A DNA stretch of 64,000 nt, taken from the NCBI GenBank assembly GCA_022573285.1, contig JACZUF010000004.1, positions 66,827-130,826 of the forward strand, in the 5' to 3' direction. The position numbers and the translations under genes are program-made. The first letter of the stretch is position 1. Each line of letters begins with the position of its first letter. Source of the DNA: Chloroflexota bacterium. GTDB taxonomy: Bacteria; Chloroflexota; Dehalococcoidia; Lucifugimonadales; UBA3495. Below the pieces are notes generated by a model, which was not told where the DNA came from, ran no database searches, and saw nothing but the letters and a program-made list of their open reading frames with translations. This document shows, one piece after another, positions 8,336 through 17,028 of this stretch.

Positions 8336-8953
8336 ATGAGTGGTCAAAAGATCAGGGAGACCTACCTGGAAGCTGGGGAGTTCTTCGGCCGCGTGGTGGA
8401 CCAGGTGGACATCGACGGGTGGGAAGCGCCCGCCCTGGGAGAGTGGTGCGTCCGCGACCTGACCGGGCACACCCACCGCGCCCTCACCACCGTGCTGACC
8501 TACTCCGCGAAACCGGGGGACAAGGTTGAACTGGAACGGCCGGTGGATTACTTCTTGAAAGCCTTTGAATCCGTGGCCGACCCCAAGCAGGTGGCCGAGC
8601 GGGGACGGGCCGCCGGGCTGGAGATAATCGACGACCCCAAGATGATGGTCCGCGGCTTCGCCATGTACGTAAAGAACAAGCTGGACGAGCTGAGCGACGA
8701 CCACATCATGGCCACGCCGGTGGGCGGGATACGGCTCATTGACTACCTCCCCACCCGGACCTTCGAGTTGATCATCCACACCATGGACCTGGCCATCGCC
8801 CTGGGCGTGAACGACGAACCCCCCGAGAACGGCCTCGAAACAACCATTCAGATACTGGGCCAACTGGCCCTGTACCGGGGCCACGCCCCCGGCCTCATCC
8901 TGGCGGCCACCGGACGGCACGTCCTGCCAGACGGGTTCTCGGTGTTGAGCTAG
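8336..8953 (+). CDS. Maleylpyruvate isomerase N-terminal/DinB-like domain protein
   Basis: 205 aa. The LGEWCVRDLTGHTHRAL patch resembles the W-x-RDL-x-x-H helix of the mycothiol-dependent maleylpyruvate isomerase (MDMPI_N, TIGR03083) families, members of the DinB-like metal-binding four-helix fold. A second family-like patch is TRTFELIIHTMDLAIALG, giving a plausible histidine metal ligand. The C-terminus is a short SCP2-like or unassigned tail. In actinobacteria such proteins use mycothiol; nothing here shows that this organism makes it. The gene follows the Ldh_2 gene with a 45-bp gap and probably shares its transcript. Confidence 0.7.
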   Translation: MSGQKIRETYLEAGEFFGRVVDQVDIDGWEAPALGEWCVRDLTGHTHRALTTVLTYSAKPGDKVELERPVDYFLKAFESVADPKQVAERGRAAGLEIIDDPKMMVRGFAMYVKNKLDELSDDHIMATPVGGIRLIDYLPTRTFELIIHTMDLAIALGVNDEPPENGLETTIQILGQLALYRGHAPGLILAATGRHVLPDGFSVLS

Positions 8954-9092
8954 GGCTGGCCCCGGCCTGCTCCCTCACGTCATCTTTACCGGTCACCGCC
9001 TGCTTCCGGTCAAGCTGATTCCTGGCCCGAATGACCGATGAAAGCCTGCCAAGGGCCGGCCCAACCCCACCGCCTACAGCCCTCCCTCCGCG

Positions 9093-9121
9093 TTGCCCGG
9101 TCCGAGGCTGTATGCTATAAT
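9093..9121 (+). promoter_or_regulatory. Promoter of rpsO-pnp
   Basis: TTGCCC (9093-9098), a 17-bp spacer and TATAAT (9116-9121) preceded by TGC, an extended -10 element. It lies 48 bp upstream of the rpsO start, followed by a purine-rich leader with AGAGGAAAGAGAG. The same TGNTATAAT wording recurs at other gene starts in the window. Confidence 0.75.
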
Positions 9122-9168
9122 CCAGCGGACGTAAAAGAAGAGGAAAGAGAGAAGCGAACACACATCTA

Positions 9169-9435
9169 ATGCTAGACGGAGAGACTAAAGCGCGGATTAT
9201 CAAGGAGTACCAGATCAACGGCAAAGACACCGGCTCAGCCGAAGTCCAAGTCGCCGTACTAACGGAAAACATCAAAGCGCTCACCGGCCATCTGCGGGAA
9301 CACAAAAAGGACGTTCACTCAAGGCGCGGACTCCTTGGCATGGTTTCCCAGAGGCGGAGACTCCTCAAGTACCTCAACGCGGAAGACGTAAACCGCTACC
9401 AGACACTTATCGCCCGGCTTGGCCTGCGGCGTTAA
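9169..9435 (+). CDS. rpsO: 30S ribosomal protein S15
   Basis: 88 aa, the exact usual length. It has the S15 signature: [35 protein letters not shown] and a final RRRLLKYL...[12 protein letters not shown]. It binds 16S rRNA in the platform of the small subunit. It is the first gene of rpsO-pnp, the widely conserved arrangement, with a clear promoter 48 bp upstream. In other bacteria S15 represses its own translation by binding its leader; here the leader between 9122 and 9168 is short and purine rich, and no pseudoknot was recognised by eye. Confidence 0.98.
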   Translation: MLDGETKARIIKEYQINGKDTGSAEVQVAVLTENIKALTGHLREHKKDVHSRRGLLGMVSQRRRLLKYLNAEDVNRYQTLIARLGLRR

Positions 9436-9445
9436 GCCCCCTCAG

Positions 9446-9475
9446 AACAACACCCTGGTAGGGTGTTGTTTCTCG
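9446..9475 (+). terminator. Terminator/processing hairpin between rpsO and pnp
   Basis: A perfect 11-bp stem AACAACACCCT / AGGGTGTTGTT with a 3-nt loop, followed by a short TTT. It can end part of the rpsO transcripts or serve as an RNase III-type processing site in the rpsO-pnp mRNA. Confidence 0.8.
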
Positions 9476-9539
9476 TCTAGCTCTCACCCCATCTATCGAT
9501 TGCGCACGCTTTTTATTGCGAGGTTGCCCTAGGCACATT

Positions 9540-11813
9540 ATGGCTACAGAATTATCTATTCCCACGTCGGTCGAGCGCCAGATCGACGGCAAAACCCTTA
9601 CCATCGAGACAGGGAGACTGGCTAACCAGGCCCACGGCAGCGTGACTGTCACCTACGGCGAGTCCATCGTCCTGGCGACGGTCGTGATGTCCAGCAGGCC
9701 CCGGGCCGAGGACATCGACTTCCTACCCCTCACCGTAGACTACGAAGAACGTCTCTACGCCGCCGGAAAGATCCCCGGAAGCTTCTTCCGCCGGGAGGGC
9801 CGCCCCGGACAGGACGGCGTCCTGGCCGCCAGGATGACCGACCGTTCCATCCGGCCGTTGTTCGCCAAGGGGCTGCACAACGACATCCAGATCACTCTGA
9901 CGGTGCTCTCCGCCGACCAGGAGAACCCACCCGAGATTCTGGGCATGATCGGCGCCTCCGCCGCCATCTCCCTCTCCCAGATCCCCTTCAACGGTCCCAT
10001 CGCCTCCTGCCGCATCGCTTATCTGGAGGGTGAATACATCATTCACCCGTCCTATGCGCAGAGCAAAGAGAGCAAGTTGAGCATGGTGGTCAGCAGCTCC
10101 CGGGACGCGATCCTGATGGTCGAAGCCGGCTCCGATGAAGTCTCGGAAGAGATCATCCTGGAAGCCATCAAGAAGGCCCAGGAGGCCAACAACAGCACCA
10201 TCGATATGATCGAAGACCTGACCCGTCAGGTGGGCAAGCCCAAGATCGACGCCGAATACGACCAGGCCGGGGCCGACGCCCTCGCCGCCAAGATCAAGGA
10301 GATCATCGGCTCCGGGTTCGACGACCTGCTAAGCCGCAACCCCGGCATGTACGAGATGGACGACGGAGAGAAAGAGCTTTCTTCCAAAGTGTCAGAACAA
10401 CTTAGCGAGGAATACTCCCGAAACGCCATCGCCGACGGTTTTAAAAGCGTATTCCGAGAGGCCGTGAGAAGCCGCATCCTGCAACAGCACGTACGGTCGG
10501 ACGGACGGGCATTGGACCAAGTACGCCCGATCTCCTGCGACACGGGCATCCTGCCCCGCACCCACGGCACGGGACTCTTCACCCGCGGCGAAACTCAGGT
10601 CCTGTCCATCTTGACCGTGGGCTCTCTTGCCATGCGCCAGACCCTGGACACCGTCGGCCCCGACGGCACCAAGCGGTTCATGCACCATTACAACTTCCCG
10701 TCATTCTCCACCGGAGAAGCCCGGCGCGTCATGTCCCCAGGACGGCGCGAGATCGGACACGGGGCTTTGGCCGAACGGGCGATCCTGCCGGTCCTCCCAT
10801 CGGAGGATGACTTTCCCTACGCCATCCGCATCGTCTCCGAATGCCTCAGTTCCAACGGCAGCACGTCCATGGGCAGCGTCTGTGGCTCCTCTCTTGCACT
10901 GATGGACGGGGGTGTCCCCATCAAGGCGGCGGTGGCCGGTATCGCCATGGGCCTGATCACCGGCGAAGACGGCGAATATGCCATCCTGAGCGACATCCAG
11001 GGTGTCGAAGACTTCCTTGGCGATATGGACTTCAAAGTGGCGGGCACCGCCGACGGCGTGAACGCCCTCCAGATGGACGTCAAGACCCCTCATCTGACCT
11101 ACGACATCCTGAAAGAGGCCTTGGAACAGGCGCGTCAGGGACGGCTTCACATAATGGGGAAGATGAACGAGGTCCTCTCCGAGACACGGAGCCAGATGAG
11201 CGAACACGCGCCCAAGATGGTCCGCCTGAAGATCAAGGTCGAGAAGATCGGCGCCCTCATCGGGCCCGGCGGTCGCGTCATCCGGGCCATAATCGAGGAG
11301 ACCGGCACCACCATCAACGTGGAAGACGACGGTTCTGTGACCATCGGCGGCGTCGATCCGGCCATGCTTGAACTGGCCGAATCCAGGGTGGACGCCCTCA
11401 CCCGCGAATTGGCGATAGGCGACATATTCACCGGCAAGGTGGTTCGCATCACCAACTTCGGCGCCTTCGTGGAACTGGTGCCCGGCAAGGACGGCCTGAT
11501 CCGCAACGGCGACCTGGGCGAGATGGATGAGGAACTGACCGAGGGTCAGGAACTCACGGTCATCATCCGTGAGATCGACTCGCAGGGACGGGTCAACCTG
11601 TCCCGGAAGGCCCTATTTGGCGACGACAGCCCCCCAGCCCCACGGACCGATTCCGGCCCTCCCCGTGACCGAAGCGGTGACCGGGGCGGACGCGGCGGGT
11701 TCGGCGGCGGACGCGGCGGTTCCGGCGGCGGACGTGGCGGCCCCCGTAACGGTGGCGGTGGCCGTGGTCCAGGAGGCCCCGGCGGCGGACGATTTCAGGG
11801 AGGAAACCGGTAG
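9540..11813 (+). CDS. pnp: Polyribonucleotide nucleotidyltransferase (PNPase)
   Basis: A phosphorolytic 3'-5' exoribonuclease of RNA turnover. Two RNase PH-like cores are visible: RPLFAKG, then FMHHYNFPSFSTGEA with RREIGHGALAERA. They are followed by a KH domain with IGPGGRVIRAI and an S1 domain with GKVVRITNFGAFVEL. ATG 9540 gives 757 aa; a TTG at 9516 is possible but lacks homology. The last 55-60 residues, after LFGDD (about residue 700), form a basic Gly/Arg tail with repeated RGG motifs, longer and more RGG-rich than usual. It follows rpsO with a hairpin between them. A strong terminator follows. Confidence 0.97.
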   Translation: MATELSIPTSVERQIDGKTLTIETGRLANQAHGSVTVTYGESIVLATVVMSSRPRAEDIDFLPLTVDYEERLYAAGKIPGSFFRREGRPGQDGVLAARMTDRSIRPLFAKGLHNDIQITLTVLSADQENPPEILGMIGASAAISLSQIPFNGPIASCRIAYLEGEYIIHPSYAQSKESKLSMVVSSSRDAILMVEAGSDEVSEEIILEAIKKAQEANNSTIDMIEDLTRQVGKPKIDAEYDQAGADALAAKIKEIIGSGFDDLLSRNPGMYEMDDGEKELSSKVSEQLSEEYSRNAIADGFKSVFREAVRSRILQQHVRSDGRALDQVRPISCDTGILPRTHGTGLFTRGETQVLSILTVGSLAMRQTLDTVGPDGTKRFMHHYNFPSFSTGEARRVMSPGRREIGHGALAERAILPVLPSEDDFPYAIRIVSECLSSNGSTSMGSVCGSSLALMDGGVPIKAAVAGIAMGLITGEDGEYAILSDIQGVEDFLGDMDFKVAGTADGVNALQMDVKTPHLTYDILKEALEQARQGRLHIMGKMNEVLSETRSQMSEHAPKMVRLKIKVEKIGALIGPGGRVIRAIIEETGTTINVEDDGSVTIGGVDPAMLELAESRVDALTRELAIGDIFTGKVVRITNFGAFVELVPGKDGLIRNGDLGEMDEELTEGQELTVIIREIDSQGRVNLSRKALFGDDSPPAPRTDSGPPRDRSGDRGGRGGFGGGRGGSGGGRGGPRNGGGGRGPGGPGGGRFQGGNR

Positions 11814-11840
11814 CCGGACCCACATAAACTAGCCAGCCAA

Positions 11841-11890
11841 CAGCCCCGTCCTTCCACAGGATGAATTGGAAGGGCGGGGCTGTTTCATTT
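11841..11890 (+). terminator. Rho-independent terminator after pnp
   Basis: CAGCCCCG-T-CCTTCCA pairs with TGGAAGG-G-CGGGGCTG around a short loop, followed by TTTCATTTT. It is 27 bp past the pnp stop. Confidence 0.85.
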
Positions 11891-11950
11891 TCCGGGATTC
11901 ACTGGGCTCGACCGCATGCTATCATCAGAGGTGAATTGGCTCGATGATTG

Positions 11951-11996
11951 GAGCTTGGTTGATGGGTGTAGGGGCAGGTTTGAAACCTGCCCCTAC
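11951..11996. repeat. Family A palindrome, copy 2, with conserved left flank
   Basis: The palindrome 11968-11996 reads GTAGGGGCAGGTTT-G-AAACCTGCCCCTAC, 14-bp perfect arms. The left flank GGAGCTTGGTTGA matches the flank of copy 3 at 14131. Confidence 0.88.
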
Positions 11997-12042
11997 GTCT
12001 CCGATGCCAACTAACGCGATGTGGCAACGCAACCCGCCCAAT

Positions 12043-12072
12043 CCGCTCATCCTGAGCTTGTCAAAGGGCGTG
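12043..12072. repeat. Family B fragment
   Basis: CGCTCATCCTGAGCTTGTCA matches the left part of the longer Family B elements at 24070 and 62178. The rest of that element is absent here. Confidence 0.6.
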
Positions 12073-12111
12073 AATTAGTCACCTTGCTGACCAGCAGAAT
12101 TAGGAGTCGCC

Positions 12112-12900
12112 ATGGCGGCAATAAAAGTCGTGATCAGCGGCGCAACCGGCAAGATGGGCCTTGAAACCGTCGCGGCAGTCTCCCGAGAAAGCGATCTTGA
12201 ATTGGTGGGAGGTTCCTGCCGGCAGGACCGGGGGCCCACTCTGACTACCCCGTACAGCACGGTGGTCCCCCTTACGACGGACCTGGACTCCTTGCTGGAA
12301 CAGACACGGCCCGCCGTGTTGGTGGACTTCACCAACGCCGCCGTGGCCATGGACGCCGCCGCAAAAGCCGCCGCCCGGTCCATCAACATCGTCATGGGCG
12401 CCAGCGGGTTCTCAGAAGACAATCTGAAGCAACTGGACGCCATGGCCAACGACAATGGCGTCGGCATCATCGTGGCGCCAAATTTCGCGCTGGGAGCCAT
12501 CGTGCTCAAGAAGCTGGCCGAACAGGCGGCCCCCTACTTCGACTACGTGGACATAATCGAATCCCACCACGAGGCGAAGATCGACTCCCCCTCCGGGTTC
12601 GCCCTGGCCTTGGCGCGCAGCCTGGGCGAGATCAAGCAGTTCACCCGCAACCAGCCGGAGAAAGAGAACCTGGCCAACACCAGGGGCGGCGAGCACAACG
12701 GGATCTCGGTCCACAGCATCCGCATGCCCGGCAAGAGCGCCCACCACGAGGTGATCTTCGGTGCGGCGGGGCAGACCGTGTCACTGCGCCACGACACCCT
12801 GGGCCGCGACTGCTACATGCCCGGCGTGGTGCGCTGCATCCGCGACGTTGTGACCCTTCAGGGCCTTGTGATAGGCTTGGAGAACGTGCTCGGTCTTTAG
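12112..12900 (+). CDS. dapB: 4-hydroxy-tetrahydrodipicolinate reductase
   Basis: Second step of the diaminopimelate/lysine branch, reducing the DapA product with NAD(P)H. 262 aa, typical length. It has the Rossmann motif SGATGKMG at residues 9-16, GASGFSEDN, the ESHHEAKIDSPSGFA catalytic patch (His-His and Lys; the usual DAPSGTA is DSPSGFA here) and FGAAGQTVSLRHD near the C-terminus. ATG 12112 is preceded by AGGAG. Next comes asd 36 bp downstream, then dapA, so the three early lysine genes are clustered. A possible extended -10 (TGCTATCAT, about 11917-11925) lies upstream of the repeats. Confidence 0.95.
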   Translation: MAAIKVVISGATGKMGLETVAAVSRESDLELVGGSCRQDRGPTLTTPYSTVVPLTTDLDSLLEQTRPAVLVDFTNAAVAMDAAAKAAARSINIVMGASGFSEDNLKQLDAMANDNGVGIIVAPNFALGAIVLKKLAEQAAPYFDYVDIIESHHEAKIDSPSGFALALARSLGEIKQFTRNQPEKENLANTRGGEHNGISVHSIRMPGKSAHHEVIFGAAGQTVSLRHDTLGRDCYMPGVVRCIRDVVTLQGLVIGLENVLGL

Positions 12901-12936
12901 TTAGGCACGAATCCCAGCGTAGTCAGAGAGACACCA

Positions 12937-13998
12937 GTGCAGTCGCCAACCATCTCCCCGGACCTAACCATCGCTGTCGTGGGCGCCACCGGCGCGGTGG
13001 GCGCCGAATTTCTCCGCATCGTGGAAAGCCGCTATACCAGCCTGCCCAAGCTGAAGTTGCTGGCATCCAGCCGCTCGGCCGGCAAGCGCATCAGCGTGGG
13101 CGGGAAAGAACTGGTGGTGGAGGAAGCCACTGAAAGGTCCTTCGACGGCGTGGACGTGGCCTTCATCTCGGCCAGCTCGGAGGTCAGCCGGCGGCTCGCC
13201 CCGGCGGCGGTGGCCGCTGGAGCAGTGGTCATCGACGATGGTTCCGAATTCCGCATGGATGACACGGTCCCCCTGGTGGTGCCCGAGGTTAACGGCGCGG
13301 ACGTCGAATGGCACCAGGGGATCATCGCCATCCCCAACTGCTCCACCACTCCTTTGGTGATGGCCGCCCACCCGCTGCACCAGGTCAACCCCATCAAACG
13401 GATCGTGGCCGACACCTACCAGTCGGTCTCCGGAGCCGGCGGCGGGGCCATGACCGAACTGAGAGAACAATCGGAGCGGCTCCTTGACGCCGACTCCAGC
13501 ACCAGCAAGTCCGGCAAGGGTCAGATCGCCTACAACGTGGTCCCCCAGATCGACCGGTTCCTGGACACCGGCTACACCTTCGAAGAGCAGAAGATGCGGC
13601 AGGAATCCCAGAAGATAATGCACGCCCCGGACTTGAAGATCTCCGCCACCTGCGTGCGGGTCCCGGTGTACATCTCCCATTCCGCCTCGGTGCACATCGA
13701 ATTCACCCGGCCCATGCCCGTGGCAGAGGCCAGAGAGCTTTTGGCGGCCATGCCCGGAGTTACCGTGCTAGACAACCCGGAGGCGGGCGAATACCCCATG
13801 CCCTGGGACGTGGCCGGTGAGGACGATGTTTTCGTGGGGCGCATCCGGCAAGACCTTTCCCATCCCAACGGACTGGTGCTGTGGATCGTTTCCGACAACC
13901 TGCGCAAAGGCGCGGCGCTCAACTCGCTCCAGATTGCCGAAGAGCTGGTCTCCCGGGGCCGGTTGAAGCCAAAGCACGCCAGCGGAGTGACCGGCTAG
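12937..13998 (+). CDS. asd: Aspartate-semialdehyde dehydrogenase
   Basis: Converts aspartyl phosphate to aspartate semialdehyde at the branch to lysine, threonine and methionine. 353 aa. GATGAVGAEFLRI at residues 16-28 binds NADP, PNCSTTP holds the catalytic Cys135, and SVSGAGG and a later ADLKISATCVRVPV-like patch fit the family. Start is GTG 12937 with AGAGAG upstream; there is no in-frame ATG near. It sits between dapB and dapA. The usual NPNCSTIQ is IPNCSTTP here, a mild divergence. A 343-bp gap with repeats separates it from dapA. Confidence 0.95.
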   Translation: MQSPTISPDLTIAVVGATGAVGAEFLRIVESRYTSLPKLKLLASSRSAGKRISVGGKELVVEEATERSFDGVDVAFISASSEVSRRLAPAAVAAGAVVIDDGSEFRMDDTVPLVVPEVNGADVEWHQGIIAIPNCSTTPLVMAAHPLHQVNPIKRIVADTYQSVSGAGGGAMTELREQSERLLDADSSTSKSGKGQIAYNVVPQIDRFLDTGYTFEEQKMRQESQKIMHAPDLKISATCVRVPVYISHSASVHIEFTRPMPVAEARELLAAMPGVTVLDNPEAGEYPMPWDVAGEDDVFVGRIRQDLSHPNGLVLWIVSDNLRKGAALNSLQIAEELVSRGRLKPKHASGVTG

Positions 13999-14078
13999 AC
14001 CCCAGCGGCAGGTCGGGGCATTCCTCAGAATTCAAGTCCTCCCGATTAGACATTTGATATCGCCTTTACCCGTCAAAC

Positions 14079-14106
14079 CGTCTTTCCGGCGGAAGCTGGA
14101 ATCCAG
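14079..14106. repeat. Family D repeat, copy 1
   Basis: CGTCTTTCCGGCGGAAGCTG followed by GAATCCAG. The copy at 48905-48932 shares the TTCCGGCG...ATCCAG wording. Part of the repeat-rich asd-dapA gap. Confidence 0.6.
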
Positions 14107-14130
14107 ATTGGCGGACTCGGCTTGTTTCTT

Positions 14131-14175
14131 GGAGCTCGGTTGAACAGATACAGGGCGGGTTTGAAACCCGCCCTG
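14131..14175. repeat. Family A palindrome, copy 3, with conserved left flank
   Basis: The palindrome 14151-14175 reads CAGGGCGGGTTT-G-AAACCCGCCCTG. Its left flank GGAGCTCGGTTGA matches copy 2 (11951), showing that the repeated unit is larger than the hairpin. Confidence 0.85.
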
Positions 14176-14280
14176 GTTCATATTCGACAACGTCATTGAA
14201 AGAATGGTGGACCATCACGCAACTAGCAATGTATCTTTTCTCTCCTCATTCCAGAGGATGCGATATGAGGTATCTGAGGG

Positions 14281-14286
14281 TATAAT
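14281..14286 (+). promoter_or_regulatory. Candidate -10 box upstream of dapA
   Basis: TATAAT at 14281-14286, 55 bp before the dapA start. No good -35 hexamer was found 16-18 bp upstream, so this is tentative. Confidence 0.4.
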
Positions 14287-14341
14287 GCAACAAATTTCCA
14301 AGTCCCAGGCATTGCCGCAAAGGCAATTACAGGAGGCGGGC

Positions 14342-15238
14342 ATGGCAGAGATAGGAAGGCTTCTCACAGCGATGGTTACCCCCTTTGACGACCAGGGTGC
14401 GGTCGACTACGAGCAGGCCAAGCGGCTCGCCCATGCCCTTCTGGACTCGGGCAGCGACGGCGTGGTCCTGTCCGGCACCACCGGCGAATCGCCCACCTTG
14501 ACCACCGACGAGAAGATGCGTCTATTTAGCGAGGTCAAAGAGTCGATCGGAGACAAAGGCGTGGTCATCGCCGGCACCGGTACCTACAGCACCGCCGAGA
14601 GCATCAAGCTAAGCCAGGAAGCCGAGAAACAGGGCGTCGACGGCCTGCTGCTGGTGGTGCCCTACTACAACAAACCCCCGCAGGAGGGTATCTACCAGCA
14701 CTTCAAGGCGATCGCGGGTAAGACCAACCTGCCTTGCATCGTCTATAACATCATGGGCCGCACCGGCGTCAACATGACCGACGAAACGACCATCCGGCTG
14801 AGCCAGATCGACAACATCGTCGGCACCAAGGAAGCCAGCGGCGACCTGAACCAGATCGCCCGCATCATCGGCGGCGTCAGTCCCGGATTCAAAGTCTGGA
14901 GCGGCGACGACAACCAGACCTTCTTGATCATGTCCATCGGCGGCTACGGCGTGGTCAGCGTCGCGTCCCACCTGGTCGGGAACCAGATCAAGCACATGAT
15001 GGGCCTGCTGTTGGAGGGCGACATCGAAGGTGCGGCCTCCGAGCACCGCCGCCTGCTCCCCATCTTTAACGGCATTTTCATCGAGTCCAACCCCATCCCG
15101 GTGAAATACGCGGTGAACCGCATCGGCATCAAGGTGGGCGGTCCCAGGCTACCCATGGTGCCCCTCAGTGAAAAGGCCGTCGCCCAGATCGACAAATTGC
15201 TGGAGCAGTACGAGATAGACCTGCCCGTCTCCGCCTGA
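14342..15238 (+). CDS. dapA: 4-hydroxy-tetrahydrodipicolinate synthase
   Basis: Condenses pyruvate with aspartate semialdehyde, the first committed lysine step. ATG 14342 follows a perfect AGGAGG; an in-frame extension to 14204 is rejected because it lacks homology. The protein has 298 aa with GTTGESPTL, Tyr135 (YNIMGRTG, where YNVPGRTG is usual) and the Schiff-base Lys163 in GTKEASGDL. These positions agree with the E. coli enzyme (Tyr133, Lys161). It is the last gene of the dapB-asd-dapA cluster and faces purA convergently across a gap with two palindromes. Confidence 0.96.
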   Translation: MAEIGRLLTAMVTPFDDQGAVDYEQAKRLAHALLDSGSDGVVLSGTTGESPTLTTDEKMRLFSEVKESIGDKGVVIAGTGTYSTAESIKLSQEAEKQGVDGLLLVVPYYNKPPQEGIYQHFKAIAGKTNLPCIVYNIMGRTGVNMTDETTIRLSQIDNIVGTKEASGDLNQIARIIGGVSPGFKVWSGDDNQTFLIMSIGGYGVVSVASHLVGNQIKHMMGLLLEGDIEGAASEHRRLLPIFNGIFIESNPIPVKYAVNRIGIKVGGPRLPMVPLSEKAVAQIDKLLEQYEIDLPVSA

Positions 15239-15245
15239 CCGGTAC

Positions 15246-15273
15246 GTAGGGGCGGGTTTCCAACCCGCCCTAG
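15246..15273. repeat. Family A palindrome, copy 4
   Basis: TAGGGGCGGGTTT / AACCCGCCCTA with near-perfect arms, directly after the dapA stop in a convergent gap. Confidence 0.8.
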
Positions 15274-15317
15274 CGCTGGTAAACCAGGCTCCTATCGGCC
15301 AAGACCTTCGTGGGCGA

Positions 15318-15404
15318 ACATGCCTCTCCCCAGTGGCTCCTTCGTTTCGACAACCGCAGTGGCAAAGTAAAAGGGCATCCCGATTCCATCGGGATGCCCC
15401 TACG
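15318..15404. repeat. Family A palindrome, copy 5, inside a longer repeat (about 85 bp)
   Basis: The hairpin AGGGCATCCCGAT / TCGGGATGCCCCT (15372-15404) is preceded by ACATGCCTCTCCC and GTTTCGACAACC. The same two blocks precede copy 11 at 49119-49201 at nearly the same spacing, so the unit is about 85 bp. Confidence 0.8.
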
Positions 15405-15455
15405 TGGGATTGACCTCACTCCCCCAAGGTCGAAAGACGGTTTAAAAAGGACCGA

Positions 15456-16742
15456 TTAAGTAAAAACCGGCTCCACCTGAATGGTCTCGGCGCGGCTGGG
15501 GCCGGTGGATATGATCTGGACCCGGCATCCCACCAGTTCTTCGATCCGCTTCACGTAGGCCAACGCATTGTCGGGAAGTTGGGACAACTTGGTGGCGCTG
15601 GCGGTAGGTTGGTCCCAGCCGGGGAGTTCCTCGTAAATAGGTTCGCAGCGGGCCAACAATCCGGTGTTGGCCGGGAAGCGGTCCAAACGCTCGCCGTTCA
15701 CCATGTAGCCCACGCACACCTTGACCGTCTTGAAACCGTCGAGAATGTCCAGGCGGGTCAGCACCAGTCCGGTGAATCCGTTGACCAACTGGCTGTACTT
15801 CCCAGCCACTCCGTCGAACCAGCCGATGCGCCGCGCCCGGCCGGTGGTGACGCCGAACTCCTGGGCCTTCTCCCGTATCACCGATGCCTCTTCGTCATGG
15901 ATCTCCGAGGGCATGGGGCCGCCGCCCACCCGGGTGGAATAGGCTTTGAACACGCCCAACACTCCCTTGATGGCCTGGGGGTTTAACCCCAACCCGGTGC
16001 AGGCGCCGCCGATGGATGGCGACGAAGAGGTCACGTAGGGGTAGGATCCGTGGTCGATGTCCAGAAGCGTGCCCTGGGCGCCCTCCAGCAATACCCTTTT
16101 GCCCTGGGCGAGCAAGTCCTGGATCAGTTGCTCGGTGGGCTTGGCAAAGGGCGCCAGTTGGTCGGCCCAGATGCGGCACTTGGCCAGCACGTCATCCAAG
16201 GCCAGAGGCTCGCCGCCGTAGATCTTGGTGATCAGGGCGTTCTTGTGTTTCAGGGTCTGTTCCACCATGGGCACCAGGGCGTCCCAGTCCAACAGGTCGC
16301 CGACCCTGATCCCCGCGCGGCCCGTCTTGTCCACATAGGCCGGGCCGATTCCCCGGCCGGTGGTGCCGATGGCCGCATCGCCTCTGGCCTCCTCCTCCAG
16401 GTGGTCGAGGACGATGTGGTAGGGCATGATGACGTGGGCGCGCTCGCTGATATAGAGCTTGCTGGTGTCGATACCCCGAGCGGCGATCTCGGCAAGCTCG
16501 TTGACCAACACATCGGGGTCGACAACCACCCCGTTGCCGATGATGCCGTAGACATTCGGCCAGCAGATGCCGGCGGGCACCAGATGTAACTGGAAAGTTC
16601 CCTTATCGTTGACGACCGTATGACCGGCGTTGTTGCCGCCCGCATAACGGACTACGCTGTCAACGTCTCCGGCAAGGTAGTCGATCACCTTCCCCTTGCC
16701 CTCGTCACCCCATTGGCCGCCGATCACGGCATATGCCGGCAT
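15456..16742 (-). CDS. purA: Adenylosuccinate synthetase
   Basis: GTP-dependent ligation of aspartate to IMP, the first step from IMP to AMP. 428 aa, normal. The P-loop GGQWGDEGKGK is at residues 8-18, GGNNAGHTV follows near 36, and the later motifs TTGRGIGPAYVDK, EGAQGTLLDIDHGSYPYVTSS and STRVGGGPMPSE are all present. Start ATG 16742. It is a single gene facing dapA convergently. A likely extended -10 box (TGCTATACT) sits on the minus strand about 60 bp upstream. purQ, another purine gene, is divergent about 740 bp away. Confidence 0.97.
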   Translation of the reverse strand: MPAYAVIGGQWGDEGKGKVIDYLAGDVDSVVRYAGGNNAGHTVVNDKGTFQLHLVPAGICWPNVYGIIGNGVVVDPDVLVNELAEIAARGIDTSKLYISERAHVIMPYHIVLDHLEEEARGDAAIGTTGRGIGPAYVDKTGRAGIRVGDLLDWDALVPMVEQTLKHKNALITKIYGGEPLALDDVLAKCRIWADQLAPFAKPTEQLIQDLLAQGKRVLLEGAQGTLLDIDHGSYPYVTSSSPSIGGACTGLGLNPQAIKGVLGVFKAYSTRVGGGPMPSEIHDEEASVIREKAQEFGVTTGRARRIGWFDGVAGKYSQLVNGFTGLVLTRLDILDGFKTVKVCVGYMVNGERLDRFPANTGLLARCEPIYEELPGWDQPTASATKLSQLPDNALAYVKRIEELVGCRVQIISTGPSRAETIQVEPVFT

Positions 16743-16802
16743 CCCTAATAGCCCGCCTTACAAAAAACATACCCGTCCCCAGGAAAAGGGAGGAGCTAAA
16801 CG

Positions 16803-16808
16803 AGTATA
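16803..16808 (-). promoter_or_regulatory. Candidate purA -10 box
   Basis: On the minus strand TGCTATACT gives an extended -10 element (TATACT = complement of 16803-16808), about 60 bp upstream of the purA start. The -35 is weak (TTTCCC with a 17-bp spacer). Confidence 0.5.
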
Positions 16809-17028
16809 GCAAAATCATTTTCCATGGGAAAGTGAGGGCAAGCAAGGCAGTTAGGTCTCAGATTCCTGGGCCATCTTGCCGAGGCGTATAAAACGGGCGC
16901 GGTTGCCGATTTGACACCCAATTCCGGCCCCGGCAGTAGTCGCCGCGCCCCGCTCAAGGGTAGAATGGACCTGCGCCATACCAGCCCAAATCAAATCCGC
17001 CCGGACCAGGCAGGAACGAATTTTCACC

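Noticed and set aside
7208..8920. 570-codon open frame on the minus strand
   Set aside because: Antisense to the Ldh_2 and MDMPI-like genes; no motif, His/Gly/Val-rich shadow translation.
14204..14341. 46-residue N-terminal extension of DapA
   Set aside because: ATG 14342 has a perfect AGGAGG, and Tyr/Lys numbering then matches E. coli DapA.
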